A DNA stretch of 64,000 nucleotides from JAWOJB01 sp046484325 (GCA_046484325.1 JAWOJB010000054.1:1-64000); one strand, 5' to 3'; positions 26,204 through 34,673 are shown, counted from the stretch's first letter. A program made the numbers and translations. Notes: generated by a model from the sequence alone, not told the origin.

Positions 26204-27346
26204 CTACAGCTCCGACCACAGATCCCGGGTGGCCAGATCGATCACCGTCCAGGCCATTCCGAGGGCACCGTCGCGGATCGCCCGATGCCCGTCGGGCGTG
26301 AGGGTGTGGGCGGCGAACTCCTTCTGGTGGTTCACCGCCGGGGCCGAGTCGATGCCCAGCATCGGGTGGATCGACGGGACGACCTTTGACACGTTCCCCA
26401 TGTCGGTCGAGCCCGACCGGTCGGGGGGGATCTCCGCTCCACGGGCCATCGGCCTCCCGAGCGAGGCGGCGTTGGCCGTGAACAGCTCGACCAGAGTGGG
26501 GTTGTGGATCATGTCGTCGTAGGTGTGGCCGACCTGTTCGATCTCGACCCGGCAGCCGGTTGCGGTCGCCGCCCCCTCGAAGCAGGCCCGGACCCGGGGG
26601 AGCAGCTCTTCGAGGCGCTCGCGGGTCTGGGCACGCACGTACCAGGACGACCGTGTGTAGGCGGGGACGATGTTGGGGGCCTCGCCACCCTCGTGGATGA
26701 TCCCGTGGATCTTGTCGGTGGGGTAGATCGCCTGGCGAAGAGTGGAGATGTTGACGTAGGCCTGGACGAAGGCGTCGAGGGCATTGATCCCGAGCTGGGG
26801 GTAGGCCGAGGCGTGAGCCTCTCGACCGTGGAAGTGGACGTCGAAGTGGCCGACAGCGATCACGTTGCCGTCGACGACGTCCTCGGGGGTGGGATGGACC
26901 ATCATCGCGGCGGCGGCACCGTCGAATGCCCCGGCCAGGATGAGATCAACCTTGCCGCCGAAGTGCTCCTCGGCCGGGGTGCCAAGCACCGTCAACCGGA
27001 AGCCGAGCTCGTCGGCAAGGGGGAGGAGGGCATAGCCGGCGCCGAGGGCGGCGGTGGCGATGATGTTGTGTCCGCAGGCATGACCCACGCCGGGAAGGGC
27101 GTCCTCCTCGGCGCAGATGATCACCTCCGGCCCCCGTGATCCGGCCCTGGCGGTGAACGCGGTGTCGAGTCCGTAGGCGGGGTGCTCAACGTCGAAGCCG
27201 GTCTCCCGGAGGAACCCGGCCAGCCGCCGGGAGGTCTCGTGCTCCTGGTAGGCCACCTCGGGGTGGTCGTACATCCAGCGGCTCAACTCGCGGAGGCGCG
27301 GCTCGGCCTCCTCGAAACGGGCTTGGGCGAGTTCCTTCGGGTTCAT
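26204..27346 (-). CDS. M20 family amidohydrolase (AbgB/aminoacylase-like)
   Basis: 380 aa metallopeptidase-fold hydrolase. Metal ligands: GHACGHN, the Glu pair in PAEEHFGGK, MVHPTPED and the C-terminal His in APAVNHQKEF; the dimerisation insert lies at about 165-280. Family members cleave N-acyl or p-aminobenzoyl-glutamate-type amides. ATG 27346 lies 7 nt after TACCGT. Upstream partner of the thioesterase. Confidence 0.9.
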   Translation of the reverse strand: MNPKELAQARFEEAEPRLRELSRWMYDHPEVAYQEHETSRRLAGFLRETGFDVEHPAYGLDTAFTARAGSRGPEVIICAEEDALPGVGHACGHNIIATAALGAGYALLPLADELGFRLTVLGTPAEEHFGGKVDLILAGAFDGAAAAMMVHPTPEDVVDGNVIAVGHFDVHFHGREAHASAYPQLGINALDAFVQAYVNISTLRQAIYPTDKIHGIIHEGGEAPNIVPAYTRSSWYVRAQTRERLEELLPRVRACFEGAATATGCRVEIEQVGHTYDDMIHNPTLVELFTANAASLGRPMARGAEIPPDRSGSTDMGNVSKVVPSIHPMLGIDSAPAVNHQKEFAAHTLTPDGHRAIRDGALGMAWTVIDLATRDLWSEL

Positions 27347-27353
27347 GGCGTTG

Positions 27354-27359
27354 ACGGTA
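27354..27359 (-). promoter_or_regulatory. -10 box for leaderless M20 gene
   Basis: TACCGT on the minus strand, 7 nt before ATG 27346; back-to-back with the 27387 box of the divergent lipoprotein gene. Confidence 0.6.
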
Positions 27360-27386
27360 CTGCGCCGGTCCGCGCGCGGTGCGCTC

Positions 27387-27392
27387 TAGCCT
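27387..27392 (+). promoter_or_regulatory. -10 box for leaderless lipoprotein gene
   Basis: TAGCCT, 7 nt before ATG 27400. Confidence 0.6.
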
Positions 27393-27399
27393 CTCGTCG

Positions 27400-27924
27400 A
27401 TGCGCCGCTTCGTCTCCGTGTTCGTCTTCGTGGTCGCCGCCTGCGGTGGCCCGGCTGCGGACACCACGACCACCAGCGTGGTCGACACGACCACCACCTC
27501 GCCCGAGTCGACCACCACGACGGTGGTCCCGGTGCTCGACGACTGCCCGCCCGCTCCCTATCGCGTGCCGGTGCTGCCGGCCAGGGTCGACGAGGTGGCG
27601 GTCCCCTCGGAGGAGATCGAGCTCGACCCGGTCACCTCGGCTCCGGGCACTCACTCGACGATCTGGCTCGACGGCGAGGGCGACCTGGCGGTGGCGCTCG
27701 TCCGGGGGACCCTGCCACTCGAGGACTTCCCCGGGGACAAGGGGGAGGTCTTCATCGACGGGGCTCGCGGGGTGGCGGGGCCGTTCCCCGATGGATCGTG
27801 GGTGGTGGCGTGGTTCGAGGCGCCGGGCGAACGGTGCGACCTCTACACGATGGTGTTCTACCCCCCGGTCGAGCCGCTGGAAGTGCGCGACACGATCGAG
27901 GCGATGGACCGGGTCGCCGGCTGA
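27400..27924 (+). CDS. Thr-rich lipoprotein of unknown function
   Basis: 174 aa. Lipoprotein signal (FVVAAC), a Thr-rich linker (about residues 27-48), then a domain of about 120 residues with CPPAPYRVPVLP, HSTIWLDGEGDLAVAL and CDLYTMVFYPP. The two Cys may pair. No known family. The 46-bp element (copy A) lies between its stop and the convergent SPFH gene. Confidence 0.75.
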   Translation: MRRFVSVFVFVVAACGGPAADTTTTSVVDTTTTSPESTTTTVVPVLDDCPPAPYRVPVLPARVDEVAVPSEEIELDPVTSAPGTHSTIWLDGEGDLAVALVRGTLPLEDFPGDKGEVFIDGARGVAGPFPDGSWVVAWFEAPGERCDLYTMVFYPPVEPLEVRDTIEAMDRVAG

Positions 27925-27933
27925 CCATGCGAA

Positions 27934-27980
27934 CTGTGGGCCGGGGAACACGATTTCCGTGTTCCCCAGCCCTGGGTTGG
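27934..27980 (-). repeat. 46-bp stop-proximal two-hairpin element, copy A
   Basis: Read on the minus strand it begins 5 nt after the SPFH stop. It has a near-palindrome (CCAACCCAGGGCTGG), then a perfect 10-bp stem GGGGAACACG/CGTGTTCCCC (27943-27952 with 27958-27967, 5-nt loop). Nearly identical to copies at 35144 and 38691. Confidence 0.9.
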
Positions 27981-27985
27981 TCGGT

Positions 27986-28915
27986 TCAGCCGGTCGGGCC
28001 GTTGTCCGAGCCTGCGTCCTTCCACATCTCGGCGATGGCGGCGACGCCGCCGAGCACACCGGTCGTGTCGAGGGGGAGGAAGATCTTGGTTGCCTGGCCG
28101 TTGGCCACCTCCTGGAGCGTCTCCAGATAGCGGATGGCCACCAGGTCGGGGGTGGGGTCCCCCGTGTGGATGGCGGAGAACACCCGCTCGATCGCCCGGC
28201 CCTCGCCTTCGGCCACCGTCTCCTTCTGGTACCGATCGGCGTCGGCGACCCGCTTGATCGCCTCGGCCTTTCCCTCGGCCTCGAGGATCTGGCTCTCCTT
28301 CACGCCCTCCGAGCGGAGGATGGCCGCCCGCTTCTCGCCCTCGGCCTCGGTCACCGCAGCCCGGCGGTCCCGCTCGGCCTTCATCTGCCGGTGCATGGCC
28401 TCGGTGACGTCGCTCGGGGGCTCGATCCGTTGGATCTCGACCCGGACCACCCGGGTGCCCCACTTGTCGGTGGCGTCGTCGAGGATCTGACGCAGTTTGG
28501 CGTTGATGACCTCGCGGGAGGTGAGCGCGGCGTCGAGGTCGAGGTCGCCGACCACGTTCCTCAGGTTGGTCTGGGCGAGCTTGGTGACGGCCATCACGAA
28601 GTTGGCCACGTTGTACTTCAGCTTCACCGGGTCGGTTGCCTCGTAGTAGATGACGGCGTCGACCGTCACCACCACGTTGTCCTTCGTGATGACCTCTTGG
28701 GGAGGGACGTCGACGACCTGCTCTCGCATGTCGACCTTGGTGATCCGCTTGACGAAGGGCATCACCCAGCGGAGGCCTGAGTCGACGGTCTTGTCGTACC
28801 GGCCCAGCACCTCGACCAGGCCCTTCTCGTAGGGCCGGATGATTCGGAACCCCGTGGCCGCGATGAGGATGAAGGCCAGTGCCAGCACCCCGAAGAGTGC
28901 GATCAGCGCTTCCAT
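27986..28915 (-). CDS. SPFH/Band 7 (stomatin-like) protein
   Basis: 309 aa. N-terminal membrane hairpin (LIALFGVLALAFILIAATGF), SPFH domain (about 25-200) with KGLVEVLGRYDKTVDSGLRW and DNVVVTVDAVIYYEATDP, then a charged coiled coil rich in EAEGEK and AEGKAEA. Such proteins oligomerise in the membrane with NfeD partners and maintain membrane organisation. Third gene of a padR-nfeD-SPFH operon, 30 nt after the NfeD gene. Confidence 0.94.
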   Translation of the reverse strand: MEALIALFGVLALAFILIAATGFRIIRPYEKGLVEVLGRYDKTVDSGLRWVMPFVKRITKVDMREQVVDVPPQEVITKDNVVVTVDAVIYYEATDPVKLKYNVANFVMAVTKLAQTNLRNVVGDLDLDAALTSREVINAKLRQILDDATDKWGTRVVRVEIQRIEPPSDVTEAMHRQMKAERDRRAAVTEAEGEKRAAILRSEGVKESQILEAEGKAEAIKRVADADRYQKETVAEGEGRAIERVFSAIHTGDPTPDLVAIRYLETLQEVANGQATKIFLPLDTTGVLGGVAAIAEMWKDAGSDNGPTG

Positions 28916-28945
28916 GTCCGTCCTTTCCGTCGTGTTCTCACGTGC

Positions 28946-29734
28946 TCAGTCTCTCGGGGCCACCAGGACCCGGGTGCCCCGGATTTCCTGCACCACCACC
29001 CAGGCCCCCGCCTCGATCGTCTCTTCGGCCAGGGCCCGCCACTCCTCGCCACCGACCCGGACCAGCCCGGTGTCCAGCGTGGCGTCGATCGTCTCGAGCG
29101 CGATCCCAACCACCCCGACGAGCCGATTCGGGCCCACCTTGGGCTGCTCGACCTCGTCCTGGTGGCGGATGAACCTCCGGAGGTAGGCCAGCGACAGGAT
29201 CGACACGGCGAAGAAGACGAGCCACTGCGCCACGAGGTTCACGCCGAGCCAGGCCAGGATGGCCGCCGCCGCCGCCCCGATCCCGAATGGCAGCAGGAAG
29301 AACCCGGCCGTGAAGATTTCGCCGATCCCGAAGAGCAGCGCCAATCCCGTCCAGAACCAACGCCAGATCTCGTTGTCCACCGTGCCGCCTCCGTTCTCGT
29401 TCCCGAGGGTGGCGCCGACGATCACGCCTGCCACGAGCGCCACCCCTCCGATCACGTACGCCCAGAACGCCCACCGTCCGGCTCGGGGGCGGGACGGCTC
29501 TGGAGCGCCGCCACCGGGCTCCTCCGATCGCCACTCGACCGCCCACGCCTCGGCGAAGGCCCGCCGATCCGGCCCGATCACGTCCTCGACGGTGCGGCCG
29601 TCCTCGGCCGCCTGGAGCAGGTGCTGCTGGAGTTCCAGGCGCATGCCCGCGACCGTCTCCGGGGGGACGCCGGTGTCGCGCCAGTAGCGCTCGCAGGCGG
29701 CTACCGCCTGATCCACGTCCCTCCGTTCAGTCAT
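28946..29734 (-). CDS. HAAS-like domain / NfeD fusion membrane protein
   Basis: 262 aa. Residues about 1-60 (CERYWRDTGVPPETVAGMR...LQQHLL...DRRAFAEAWAVEW) look like the HAAS/DUF1700-type domain typically encoded beside PadR regulators. Next come membrane helices (AFWAYVIGGVALVAGVIVG and an NfeD hydrophobic core FTAGFFLLPFGIGAAAAAIL). The C-terminal NfeD OB-fold (about 195-262) includes LVGVVGIALETID and GEEWRALAEE. ATG 29734 is chosen for GGAGG 6 nt upstream; it overlaps padR by 8 nt. NfeD partners the SPFH protein. Confidence 0.82.
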   Translation of the reverse strand: MTERRDVDQAVAACERYWRDTGVPPETVAGMRLELQQHLLQAAEDGRTVEDVIGPDRRAFAEAWAVEWRSEEPGGGAPEPSRPRAGRWAFWAYVIGGVALVAGVIVGATLGNENGGGTVDNEIWRWFWTGLALLFGIGEIFTAGFFLLPFGIGAAAAAILAWLGVNLVAQWLVFFAVSILSLAYLRRFIRHQDEVEQPKVGPNRLVGVVGIALETIDATLDTGLVRVGGEEWRALAEETIEAGAWVVVQEIRGTRVLVAPRD

Positions 29735-30080
29735 CCGATCCTCCATTCAGCACCCGGTCCACCGCCTCGACCAGGGTCCGCCAATCCCGTTCCCATTCCT
29801 CGAGGGCGGTGGCGCCCTCCGGAGCGACCCGGTAGTACTTGCGGGCGGGTCCGCCGCTCGACTCCACCAGGTATCCCTCGATGAGCCCCTGACGCTGGAG
29901 CCGGCTCAACAGGGGGTAGATGGTCCCCTCGCTCACGAGGTCGAGTCCTCGATCCGAGAGCTTGCGCACCATCTCGTATCCGTAGCTGGGTTCCTCGTCG
30001 ATTATCGCCAGCAGGCACATGTCGAGGACGCCCTTCAGCAGCTGCGAGCTGCGCTCGGAGCCGCCACTCGTCACTACCAT
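29727..30080 (-). CDS. PadR family transcriptional regulator
   Basis: 117 aa winged helix of the PadR type: LDMCLLAIIDEEPSYGYEMVRKL, EGTIYPLLSRLQRQGLIEGY and RKYYRVAPEG. ATG 30080 is chosen over TTG 30089 because a -10 box ends 7 nt upstream. Probably autoregulates its operon with HAAS-NfeD and SPFH. The inducing signal is unknown. Confidence 0.92.
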   Translation of the reverse strand: MVVTSGGSERSSQLLKGVLDMCLLAIIDEEPSYGYEMVRKLSDRGLDLVSEGTIYPLLSRLQRQGLIEGYLVESSGGPARKYYRVAPEGATALEEWERDWRTLVEAVDRVLNGGSDD

Positions 30081-30087
30081 GTTCCGC

Positions 30088-30115
30088 AAGATACCAGGTT
30101 ACAGCCAGTAATCAA
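30088..30115 (-). promoter_or_regulatory. padR operon promoter with candidate operator
   Basis: Minus strand -35 TTGATT (30110-30115), 16-bp spacer and -10 TATCTT (30088-30093). Inside the spacer sits TTAC-N5-GTAA, a small dyad that could be the PadR operator. Confidence 0.6.
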
Positions 30116-30179
30116 GATCGCGAGACATAAGCCCCGGAGGATTGTCGGCTCTTCGCGGGAACGGGTCACGGCATCCGGA

Positions 30180-30185
30180 TACGCT
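30180..30185 (+). promoter_or_regulatory. -10 box before the broken cNMP-binding frame
   Basis: TACGCT, 6 nt before ATG 30192. The promoter probably now drives the glutamine-synthetase-like operon. Confidence 0.5.
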
Positions 30186-30191
30186 GGCGCC

Positions 30192-30401
30192 ATGCTCGAG
30201 GTCGCCCGCTTCCTGGCCGCCCACCCGCCCTTCCGGGGCCTCCCCACCGCCATGGTCGATGAGATCGCCAGGTCGGTTGCGGTCGAGTTCTTCCCGACCG
30301 GAACGGTGATCCTCCGGCAGGGTGGCGCCCGGGAAGCCCCGGCACGAAGGAGGATGCATGGGGAGCCCACGGGGCTTGTTGACCCTCGCCGAGCTCGGTG
30401 A
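30192..30401 (+). pseudogene. Truncated cyclic-nucleotide-binding domain gene
   Basis: 69-codon frame. Its first about 45 residues (VARFLAAHPPFRGL, MVDEIARSVAVEFFPTGTVILRQGG) match the start of a CNB domain, as in DUF294/CBS-type proteins. It then switches abruptly into Arg-rich nonsense and overlaps the ligase start at 30358. The beta-barrel and phosphate-binding cassette are missing. The intact promoter in front suggests a deletion placed the next gene under it. It could also act now as a translated leader. Confidence 0.7.
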
Positions 30402-31737
30402 GCTGGCCGCCGCCGACGCCATCGACACGGTGGTGGTCGGGTTCACCGACCACTACGGCAGGGTGCACGGAAAGCGATTCGACGCCGGGTACTTCGTCGA
30501 CGAGGTCCACGACCACGGCACCCACGGTTGCGACTACCTGCTCACCGTCGACATGGAGATGGAACCGGTGCCGGGATACCGGTACGCCAACTGGGAGTTG
30601 GGGTACGGGGACTTCCACATGGTCCCGGACCTGTCCACGCTCCGGGTCGCCGATTGGCTCGACCGGTCGGCATTCGTCCTCTGCGACCTGGAGGACGAGG
30701 GCTCGCACCGGCGCGTCGAGGTGGCGCCCCGGTCCATCCTCCGCCGCCAGCTCGAGCGGGCGGCGGCCACCGGGTACACCGCAAAGGGGGCGTCGGAACT
30801 CGAGTACTTCCTCTTCGAGGACAGCTACCGGGAGGCGGCCGAGCGCCACTACCACGATCTCACCCCCGCCGGGTGGTACATCGAGGACTATCACCTCCTC
30901 CAGGGAACCCGGGAGGAGGGATACAACGGGGCGGTCAGGCGCCATCTTTCCCGTTCGGGGATCCCGGTCGAGAACTCGAAAGGGGAGTGGGGTCGCGGCC
31001 AGCACGAGATGAACGTTCGCTACACCGAGCTGCTCGACATGGCGGACCGCCATACGATCATGAAGCTGGCGATGAAGGACATCGCCGAGTTGCAGGGTGT
31101 CAGCGTCACGTTCATGGCCAAGCCGTTCGCCACCGAGGCCGGCTCCAGCTGCCACCTCCACGTGTCGCTCTGGCAGGAGGACGACAACGTCTTCCCGGGC
31201 GACCACGTCTTCGGGCGGGTATCGGCGTCCGACCACTTCCGTTGGTTCCTGGGCGGGTGGATGGCCCACCTCCCCGAGCTCATGGTGTTCTTCGCCCCCA
31301 CCGTGAACTCGTACAAGCGATATCAGGACGCCTCCTGGGCGCCGGTGCGCATCGCCTGGAGTTATGACAACCGGACGGCCGGATTCCGGGTGGTCGGCCA
31401 CGGGCGGTCGCTCCGCATCGAGTGCCGGATCCCGGGGGCCGACACCAACCCCTATCTCGCCTATGCGGCGGTCATGGCGGCCGGGCTCGACGGGATCGAG
31501 CGGCGGATCGAGCCGCCGGAGATGTTCGCGGGCGACGTGTACCAGGCCGCCCACCTGCCCCGGGTTCCCTACACGCTCCGGGAAGCGGTGTCGCTGTTCG
31601 AGGAGAGCGAGTTCGTGCGGGAGGCGCTGGGCGAGGCGGTGCAGGAGCACTACGCCCACTTCTTCCGTCAGGAGGCCACCGCATACGACAACGCCGTCAC
31701 CGACTGGGAGCGGTGGCGCTACTTCGAGCGGATCTAG
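30358..31737 (+). CDS. Glutamine synthetase-like gamma-glutamyl-amine ligase
   Basis: 459 aa GS-fold enzyme (beta-Grasp N domain, ATP-grasp-like C domain): TDHYGRVHGKRF, SELEYFLFEDSY, GRGQHEMNVRYTELLDMADRH, SCHLHVSLWQ and the nucleotide/glutamate region RIAWSYDNRTAGFRVVG. It diverges from GlnA and is closer to PuuA/GlnA4-like ligases that couple glutamate to amines. ATG 30358 has GAAGGAGG upstream. It heads a cluster with an alcohol dehydrogenase-type SDR, ALDH and amidotransferase. The substrate is inferred from context. Confidence 0.85.
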   Translation: MGSPRGLLTLAELGELAAADAIDTVVVGFTDHYGRVHGKRFDAGYFVDEVHDHGTHGCDYLLTVDMEMEPVPGYRYANWELGYGDFHMVPDLSTLRVADWLDRSAFVLCDLEDEGSHRRVEVAPRSILRRQLERAAATGYTAKGASELEYFLFEDSYREAAERHYHDLTPAGWYIEDYHLLQGTREEGYNGAVRRHLSRSGIPVENSKGEWGRGQHEMNVRYTELLDMADRHTIMKLAMKDIAELQGVSVTFMAKPFATEAGSSCHLHVSLWQEDDNVFPGDHVFGRVSASDHFRWFLGGWMAHLPELMVFFAPTVNSYKRYQDASWAPVRIAWSYDNRTAGFRVVGHGRSLRIECRIPGADTNPYLAYAAVMAAGLDGIERRIEPPEMFAGDVYQAAHLPRVPYTLREAVSLFEESEFVREALGEAVQEHYAHFFRQEATAYDNAVTDWERWRYFERI

Positions 31738-31744
31738 CGTGGAC

Positions 31745-31779
31745 GCGAGACGTGCGTCATGAGACGTGAGTGGGATGTG
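31745..31779. repeat. Heptanucleotide repeat array 4
   Basis: Five units (GCGAGAC, GTGCGTC, ATGAGAC, GTGAGTG, GGATGTG) 7 nt after the GS-like stop. Similar in sequence to the array after dnaK. Confidence 0.7.
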
Positions 31780-31790
31780 AGGCGGGGAGC

Positions 31791-32564
31791 GTGAGACTCG
31801 AGGGCAAGGTGACTCTGATCACGGGCGCCGGCTCGGGCATCGGCCGGGAGGCCGCCCTGCTCTTCGCCGCCGAAGGGGCGGCGGTGGTGGCCGTCGACGT
31901 CCGCGAGGAGCCGGCAGCGGAGACCGCCGCCATGGTCGAGCAGGCCGGGGGGCGGGCGCAGGCGGTACGGGCCGACGTGTCGAAGGACGCCGATTGCCGG
32001 GCGATGGTCGAGGCGGCCGAGGCGACGTTCGGTCGGCTCGACGTCCTGTTCAACAACGCCGGGATCATGCACTCGGCCGACGACGACGCCGTCGCCACCG
32101 CCGAGGACATCTGGGATCTGACGATGGACATCAACGCCAAGGGCGTGTTCCTCGGCTGTAAGCACGGCATCCCCGCCCTCCGCCGGGCTGGGGGCGGGTC
32201 GATCATCAACACCGCCTCGTTCGTGGCGATCATGGGGGCGGCCACCCCGCAGATCGCCTACACCGCATCGAAGGGGGCCGTGCTCGCCCTCACCCGGGAG
32301 CTGGCGGTGGTGCACGCCCGGGAGAACATCCGGGTGAACTCGCTGTGCCCGGGTCCGCTCCGGACCGAGCTCCTCATGAAGTTCCTCGACACCGAGGAGA
32401 AGCGCCAGCGGAGGCTGGTGCACATCCCGATGGGCAGGTTCGGGGAGGCCGCAGAGATGGCCAAGGCGGCGTTGTGGCTCGCATCGGACGAGTCTTCCTA
32501 CGTGACGGGATCCGACTTCGTGGTCGACGGCGGCATCACCGCCGCCTATGTGACGCCGTCATGA
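31791..32564 (+). CDS. SDR family oxidoreductase
   Basis: 257 aa classical SDR: TGAGSGIG, NNAG, Ser in INTASF and YTASK. It ends with the typical DESSYVTGSDFVVDGG. GTG 31791 has GCGGGGAG upstream. The stop overlaps the ALDH start (ATGA). In this cluster a role oxidising the alcohol of a gamma-glutamylated amino-alcohol to an aldehyde is inferred. Confidence 0.9.
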   Translation: MRLEGKVTLITGAGSGIGREAALLFAAEGAAVVAVDVREEPAAETAAMVEQAGGRAQAVRADVSKDADCRAMVEAAEATFGRLDVLFNNAGIMHSADDDAVATAEDIWDLTMDINAKGVFLGCKHGIPALRRAGGGSIINTASFVAIMGAATPQIAYTASKGAVLALTRELAVVHARENIRVNSLCPGPLRTELLMKFLDTEEKRQRRLVHIPMGRFGEAAEMAKAALWLASDESSYVTGSDFVVDGGITAAYVTPS

Positions 32565-33946
32565 GCGACACCGCCACCCTGATCGACCCCGCCACCGGGG
32601 GACCGATCGCCGAGGTGCCGCGGGCGACGGCGGCCGACGTCGCCCGGGCGGTGGGATCCGCCCATGCCGCCTACGAAGCGGGGGTCTGGCGCCGGGCCCC
32701 GGTCCGGGAACGGCGCGACGTCCTCCGGAGGATCGCCGACCTCGTACGGCGTGACCTCGAACTGCTGGCGCGGCTGGAGTCGTCGAACACCGGCAAGCCG
32801 ATCACCGGGGCCCGAGGTGAGATCGGGGCCGTGGCGACCACCTTCGACTACTACGCCGGGGCGGTCGACAAGTTCTTCGGCCAGACGATCCCTGGCAATT
32901 CGCCCGGCACGTTGCTCACGTTCCGGGAGCCGCTGGGGGTGTGTGCCGCCATCACGCCGTGGAACTTCCCGATGCTGATCCTGGGCTGGAAGGCGGCCCC
33001 CGCCCTGGCCATGGGCAACTCGGTCGTCGTCAAGCCCGCCGAGGTCACGCCGCTCACCGCCCTGGGCTTCGCCGAGCTGGCGGCCGAAGCCGGCCTCCCC
33101 GACGGGGTGCTCCAGGTGATCACGGGGCGCGGATCCGAGGTGGGCGAGGCGCTCGTGACCCATCCCCTCGTCCGCAAGATCTCCTTCACCGGTTCCACCG
33201 AGGTGGGGAGCCGGGTCATGGCCATGGCGGCTCCCGGCGTCAAACGGGTGTCGCTCGAGCTGGGAGGGAAGTCGGCCAACGTCGTGTTCGCCGACGCCGA
33301 CTTGGAGGCCTGCCTCCCCTCCTCGCTGTGGTCGGTTTACGACAATGCCGGCCAGGACTGCTGCTCGCGCAGCCGGTTCCTGGTCGAGCGGGCCGTCTTC
33401 GACGACTTCGTTGGGCGCTTCACCGAGCTGACCTCGACGATCCGGGTGGGCGATCCATCCGACGAGTCCACGGAGATGGGCCCACTCATCACCCCGGCGC
33501 ACCTCGAGACGGTGGTCGGCTACCTCCGACTGGGGGAGGAGGAGGGGGCGCGGAGGGTGTGTGGCGGCACGCGTTTGGACGGGCCCGGCAACTTCCTCAC
33601 GCCGGCCGTGTACGTCGACGTGGACCCTGGGATGCGGTTCGCCCGCGAGGAGATCTTCGGCCCGGTGGTGGCCATGATCCCCTTCGACGGCGAGGACGAG
33701 GCGATCCGGCTCGCCAACGACTCGATCTACGGACTGTCCGGCTCGCTGTGGACGCGAGATGTCGGTAGGGCGCTCCGGGTGGCGCGGGCCGTCGAGACCG
33801 GGATGATCTCGATCAACTCCTCGTCCTCGGTCCACATCGAGGCGCCGTTCGGCGGGGTGAAGCAGTCCGGTATGGGTCGTGAGCAGGGGATGGCGGCCCT
33901 CGACGCCTACACCGAGTACAAGACGGTGTTCGTGGCAGAGGTCTGA
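32561..33946 (+). CDS. Aldehyde dehydrogenase (NAD-dependent)
   Basis: 461 aa ALDH. NAD-binding and oxyanion region AITPWNFPMLILGWK, cofactor loop FTGSTEVG, general base Glu in SLELGGKSANV and nucleophilic Cys in NAGQDCCSRSR. C-terminal GGVKQSGMGREQGMAALDAYTEYK resembles betaine- or aminoaldehyde dehydrogenases, which fits an amino- or gamma-glutamylamino-aldehyde. Coupled to the SDR by a 4-nt overlap. Confidence 0.94.
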   Translation: MSDTATLIDPATGGPIAEVPRATAADVARAVGSAHAAYEAGVWRRAPVRERRDVLRRIADLVRRDLELLARLESSNTGKPITGARGEIGAVATTFDYYAGAVDKFFGQTIPGNSPGTLLTFREPLGVCAAITPWNFPMLILGWKAAPALAMGNSVVVKPAEVTPLTALGFAELAAEAGLPDGVLQVITGRGSEVGEALVTHPLVRKISFTGSTEVGSRVMAMAAPGVKRVSLELGGKSANVVFADADLEACLPSSLWSVYDNAGQDCCSRSRFLVERAVFDDFVGRFTELTSTIRVGDPSDESTEMGPLITPAHLETVVGYLRLGEEEGARRVCGGTRLDGPGNFLTPAVYVDVDPGMRFAREEIFGPVVAMIPFDGEDEAIRLANDSIYGLSGSLWTRDVGRALRVARAVETGMISINSSSSVHIEAPFGGVKQSGMGREQGMAALDAYTEYKTVFVAEV

Positions 33947-33948
33947 GC

Positions 33949-34659
33949 GTGCGGGTCGGCCTGCTCGTGTGCGACCACGTGCGGGAGGAGTTCCGCTCGC
34001 TTGCCGGTGACTACCCCCAGATGTTCGCGGGGCTGTTTGCCGGCCATCCCGACATCGAGTTGCGGCCGTACGACCTTACCGCCGGAGAGTTCCCGACATC
34101 GACCGCCGAGTGCGCGGCGTGGATCGGCACGGGGTCGAGGTGGTCGGTGAACGACGACGTGCCCTGGATCCGGCGCCTCGAGGATCTGGTCGCCGCCTTC
34201 GTCGGCGAGGGTCGTAGGTTCGTCGGCGTCTGCTTCGGTCACCAGATGATCGGGCGGGCACTCGGCGGCGAGGTGGCCAGGTCCGAGCGGGGATGGGGCG
34301 TGGGCGTGAAGGAGGTCGGGGTGCACCTGACCGAGGACTGGATGACACCGCCCGCCCCGTCCTACCGGGTGCTCAACAGCCACGCCGACCAGATCGTGCG
34401 GGCCTCCGATGGGATTCGGGTGCTCGGCTCCAACGAGCACTGTCCGATCTCAATGCTCGCCGTCGGCGATCACGTGCTCGGGATCCAGGGGCATCCGGAG
34501 TTCGTCCCCGGCTACGCCCGCGCCCTCATGGAGGGCCGGCGCGGCCGGCTCATCCCCGAGGAGGTCGTCGACGCCGGTCTCGGCACCCTGGCGGAGCCCG
34601 TGGACCGTGAACTCCTGGCCGGCTGGATCGCCGCTTTCCTCCTGCGCGATCTCCGGTAG
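33949..34659 (+). CDS. Class I glutamine amidotransferase-like hydrolase
   Basis: 236 aa GATase-1 domain: nucleophile Cys in GVCFGHQMIGRALGG, His/Glu of the triad in GIQGHPEFVPG. No synthetase domain is attached. At the end of a GS-like/SDR/ALDH operon it probably cleaves the gamma-glutamyl group from the oxidised product, as PuuD and its relatives do. GTG 33949 starts 2 nt after the ALDH stop. Confidence 0.88.
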   Translation: MRVGLLVCDHVREEFRSLAGDYPQMFAGLFAGHPDIELRPYDLTAGEFPTSTAECAAWIGTGSRWSVNDDVPWIRRLEDLVAAFVGEGRRFVGVCFGHQMIGRALGGEVARSERGWGVGVKEVGVHLTEDWMTPPAPSYRVLNSHADQIVRASDGIRVLGSNEHCPISMLAVGDHVLGIQGHPEFVPGYARALMEGRRGRLIPEEVVDAGLGTLAEPVDRELLAGWIAAFLLRDLR

Positions 34660-34673
34660 CGCATGGCCGGTCG

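Noticed and set aside
30123..30180. Possible tRNA or small RNA in the gap after the padR promoter
   Set aside because: No cloverleaf or terminator could be drawn; it looks like promoter spacer only.
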